DNA of 64,000 nt from NCBI RefSeq assembly GCF_001413925.1, contig NZ_LBMJ01000001.1:62001-126000 (forward strand). The letters are read 5' to 3'. This document shows, in pieces, positions 61,445 through 64,000 of the stretch. The notes beneath the pieces were generated by a model. The model saw nothing but the letters and a program-made list of their open reading frames with translations, searched no databases and was not told the origin of the DNA. Each line of letters begins with the position of its first letter. Position 1 is the stretch's first letter. Source of the DNA: Nonlabens sp. YIK11. GTDB taxonomy: Bacteria > Bacteroidota > Bacteroidia > Flavobacteriales > Flavobacteriaceae. The position numbers and the translations under genes were made by a program.

Positions 61445-62827
61445 ATGAAAAAAACATTATTTGATAAAGTCTGGGACGCCCATGTGGTGGACGCCATCGA
61501 GAATGGACCACAGATTTTATACATTGACAAACACTTGATTCACGAGGTGACCAGTCCGCAAGCTTTCAATGAATTGGAAGCCCGTAATATTCCTGTAGCG
61601 AGACCTAATCAAATCGTCGCCACGGCAGATCATAATACACCAACCCAAAACCAACATTTACCGGTTAAGGATGAACTATCCAGGAACCAGTTGAGACAAT
61701 TGACAGAGAATTGTGCAAAAAACAATATCACTCTTTACGAACTAGGCCATAAATACAATGGAATCGTTCATGTTATGGCTCCAGAATTGGGAATTACCCA
61801 GCCAGGAATGACGATCGTTTGCGGTGATTCTCATACCTCAACTCATGGTGCTTTTGGCAGTATAGCTTTTGGGATTGGAACCAGTCAGGTAGCACAAGTT
61901 TTTGCCAGTCAATGTTTGTTATTGACCAAGCCAAAAAGCCTGCGCGTTACGGTGAACGGTGAGCTTAAAAAAGGAGTTTTGCCTAAGGATGTTATTCTCT
62001 ATATCATCTCAAAATTGGGCACCAATGCAGGAACCGGATACTTCTGTGAATATGCCGGTGATGTGTTTAAAAATATGTCCATGGAAGGTCGCATGACCGT
62101 TTGTAACATGAGTATAGAAATGGGTGCTCGTGGTGGCATGATTGCTCCAGACCAGACGACTTTTGAGTACGTGAAAGGAAGAAAGTTTGCACCACAAGGA
62201 GAAGAGTTTGATAAAAAGGTAGCTTATTGGAAAACACTTCCCACTGATGATGATGCTGTTTTTCATAAAGAATATTTCTTTGATGCGGCAGACATAGAAC
62301 CCATGTTGACCTATGGGACCAATCCAGGAATGGGAATCAAGGTCACTGAAACTATTCCAGATACGGATGATACTTCTTTTGAAAAATCCCTTGAGTATAT
62401 GGATTTCAAAAAAGGAGAGTCTTTGATCAATAAGCCCATTAACTATGTTTTTATAGGTAGCTGTACCAATTCAAGAATAGAAGACTTTAGGGTAGCCGCA
62501 AGTTTTATCAAGGGAAAACAAAAAGCCAGCAATGTAACAGCTTGGTTGGTCCCTGGAAGCAAACAGGTCGAGTCCCAGATCATAGAAGAAGGCTTGAAAG
62601 ATATTTTTGATGCTGCAGGCTTTGAACTGCGCCAGCCAGGTTGTAGCGCTTGCCTTGCCATGAATGATGACAAAATACCTCAAGGTGAATATTGTGTAAG
62701 TACTTCCAATAGAAATTTTGAGGGAAGACAAGGCCAAGGTAGTAGAACGATTCTAGCTAGCCCATTGTTAGCTGCTGCTACGGCTGTAGAAGGAAAGATT
62801 GTGGACTTTACAAAGATGATGAACTAA
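61445..62827 (+). CDS. leuC: 3-isopropylmalate dehydratase, large subunit
   Basis: 460 residues. Iron-sulfur ligand cysteines are in [12 protein letters not shown] (1) and GCSACLAMN (2 and 3), with [17 protein letters not shown]. Isomerises 2- to 3-isopropylmalate with LeuD, whose start overlaps its stop by 1 base. Confidence 0.97.
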   Translation: MKKTLFDKVWDAHVVDAIENGPQILYIDKHLIHEVTSPQAFNELEARNIPVARPNQIVATADHNTPTQNQHLPVKDELSRNQLRQLTENCAKNNITLYELGHKYNGIVHVMAPELGITQPGMTIVCGDSHTSTHGAFGSIAFGIGTSQVAQVFASQCLLLTKPKSLRVTVNGELKKGVLPKDVILYIISKLGTNAGTGYFCEYAGDVFKNMSMEGRMTVCNMSIEMGARGGMIAPDQTTFEYVKGRKFAPQGEEFDKKVAYWKTLPTDDDAVFHKEYFFDAADIEPMLTYGTNPGMGIKVTETIPDTDDTSFEKSLEYMDFKKGESLINKPINYVFIGSCTNSRIEDFRVAASFIKGKQKASNVTAWLVPGSKQVESQIIEEGLKDIFDAAGFELRQPGCSACLAMNDDKIPQGEYCVSTSNRNFEGRQGQGSRTILASPLLAAATAVEGKIVDFTKMMN

Positions 62828-63417
62828 TGGAGAAATTTGCAACACTTACCTCTCGAGCGATACCCCTTAAGATTGAAAATATTGATACTGACCAGATCAT
62901 TCCTGCTCGTTTTTTGAAAGCGACCCATCGTGAAGGATTTGGTGAGAATGCTTTTAGAGACTGGCGTTTCAAAAAGGACGGATCTATTAATGAGAATTTT
63001 GCCTTGAACGATGACAGGTACGAAGGAAAAATCTTGGTGGCTGGAGATAACTTCGGTTGTGGCTCTAGTAGGGAACATGCCGCATGGGCATTGACTGACT
63101 ATGGTTTCAAGGTGATCGTATCCAGCTATTTTGCAGATATTTTTAAAGGTAATGCCCTTAATAACGGTTTGTTGCCTATTCAGGTAACACCAGAATTCTT
63201 AAAAGTCCTGCTAGATACCATCACCGCAAATCCAGAAACATTATTACAAGTAAACCTAGAGAAGCAAACCATAAATGTAGAAGGAACTTCCTTTCAAGAA
63301 TTTTTTGATATCGATCCCTATAAAAAAACCTGTATGATCAACGGGTATGACGATATTGATTATTTACTGAGTAAAAAAGAGGTGATCGAACAATTTGAAA
63401 AAGAGAGACCATTTTAA
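62827..63417 (+). CDS. leuD: 3-isopropylmalate dehydratase, small subunit
   Basis: 196 residues. [15 protein letters not shown] and the swivelling-domain [17 protein letters not shown] are the family markers. It overlaps leuC by 1 base. It is followed by 94 bases, then leuB. Confidence 0.97.
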   Translation: MEKFATLTSRAIPLKIENIDTDQIIPARFLKATHREGFGENAFRDWRFKKDGSINENFALNDDRYEGKILVAGDNFGCGSSREHAAWALTDYGFKVIVSSYFADIFKGNALNNGLLPIQVTPEFLKVLLDTITANPETLLQVNLEKQTINVEGTSFQEFFDIDPYKKTCMINGYDDIDYLLSKKEVIEQFEKERPF

Positions 63418-63511
63418 AGAGTCATTGGTCATTAATAACTATTGAATGAATTTTTGATGTCATTGCCATAGCGAGCATCAAACGCTTATTATACATTATC
63501 AACAAGATTAT

Positions 63512-64000
63512 ATGAAGTTAAATATTGCAGTTTTATCGGGAGACGGCATAGGACCCGAGGTTACAGCTCAAGCTGTAAAAGTATTGAAAGCGATAGCGGT
63601 CGAGTTTGACCATCGGTTTGTGTTCAAGAACGCAGCTGTAGGCGCTACGGCCATCGATCAATTTAACGATCCGTTGCCTGAAAAAACTTTGGATCTTTGT
63701 AAATCTACAGACGCCATTCTATTTGGAGCCATAGGTCATCCCAAGTATGATAACGACCCTACTGCCAACGTACGACCTGAACAAGGCCTACTCAAATTGC
63801 GTAAGGAATTAGGTCTATATGCCAACGTGCGACCCGTTAAGGCTTATGAAGCCTTACTAGAAAAGTCACCGTTGAAACGTGACATTATTGCCGGCACAGA
63901 CATTTCTATCTACCGCGAGTTGACTGGTGGCATTTATTTTGGCGAAAAGCAATTGAGCGAGGACGGTAATCACGCCTCTGATTTGTGCGCTTATTCTCGC
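63512..64000 (+). CDS. leuB: 3-isopropylmalate dehydrogenase (3' truncated by the window)
   Basis: ATG at 63512; 163 residues are visible and the frame is still open at the end. AVLSGDGIGPEVTAQAVKVL, DAILFGAIGHPKYD, GLLKLRKELGLYANVRPVK and RELTGGIYFGE are the classic LeuB motifs (NAD- and substrate-binding). It completes a leuA-C-D-B order; oxidatively decarboxylates 3-isopropylmalate. Confidence 0.96.
   Translation, partial: MKLNIAVLSGDGIGPEVTAQAVKVLKAIAVEFDHRFVFKNAAVGATAIDQFNDPLPEKTLDLCKSTDAILFGAIGHPKYDNDPTANVRPEQGLLKLRKELGLYANVRPVKAYEALLEKSPLKRDIIAGTDISIYRELTGGIYFGEKQLSEDGNHASDLCAYSR

Noticed and set aside
1..64000. tRNA, rRNA, CRISPR, prophage or integrase genes
   Set aside because: None recognised. 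Gene content is housekeeping and metabolic, with no block of foreign-looking genes apart from the small toxin-antitoxin pair.

Overview
The window is a chromosomal segment of a member of the Flavobacteriaceae (Bacteroidetes). Evidence: Bacteroidetes-type -7 promoter elements (TAnnTTTG), a gliding gene (gldA), a type IX secretion C-terminal domain, TonB-receptor-like barrels with a carboxypeptidase-regulatory domain, the mevalonate route to isoprenoids, and frequent TTG starts. A marine genus such as Nonlabens is plausible but cannot be fixed from this sequence alone.

Layout. 1-5 kb: end of a MacB/FtsX permease, then mevalonate genes (mvaD, mevalonate kinase), a UbiA prenyltransferase and a nitrilase. 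5-12 kb: an RsuA/RluB-like protein lacking the catalytic Asp, then a polyamine operon (arginine decarboxylase, agmatinase, deoxyhypusine-synthase homologue), a small lipoprotein and a GNAT-nitrilase fusion. 12-17 kb: small exported proteins and three glycosyltransferase genes. 17-26 kb (minus): outer-membrane barrel, der, polyprenyl synthase, rlmN, a secreted serine protease, queA. 26-34 kb (minus): aroA, MazG-like, two DUF3857/transglutaminase paralogues, dtd, rsgA. 34-38 kb (minus): aromatic amino acid operon pheA-aminotransferase-tyrA-DAHP synthase/chorismate mutase, preceded by a ribosome-mediated attenuator. 38-41 kb: gldA, a PIN toxin/antitoxin pair, truA, DUF2911. 41-58 kb: a sulfur/methionine region with two SAM riboswitches (split metH-metF; metY-metX-hom), cysHDN with an Rrf2 regulator beside it, a ferredoxin and its reductase, and a GAF histidine kinase. 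58-64 kb: a large helical hypothetical protein and leuA-leuC-leuD-leuB (leuB runs off the end).

Two features stand out. First, a perfect palindrome with core GCTTTCGCGAAAGC occurs 20 times exactly and at least 4 more times in degenerate form, about once per 2.5 kb. It lies inside 16 different genes (in all three phases, most often encoding AFAKA) as well as between genes. When its flanks change they tend to change symmetrically. Second, the aromatic operon carries an unannotated 23-residue leader peptide with eight Tyr/Phe/Trp residues in ten codons, followed by mutually exclusive antiterminator and terminator hairpins: a complete attenuator legible from sequence.

The sulfur region is functionally coherent. 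CysDN and CysH activate and reduce sulfate, the ferredoxin pair could supply electrons, MetX/MetY put sulfide onto O-acetylhomoserine, and MetH/MetF methylate homocysteine. Each methionine operon has its own SAM aptamer.
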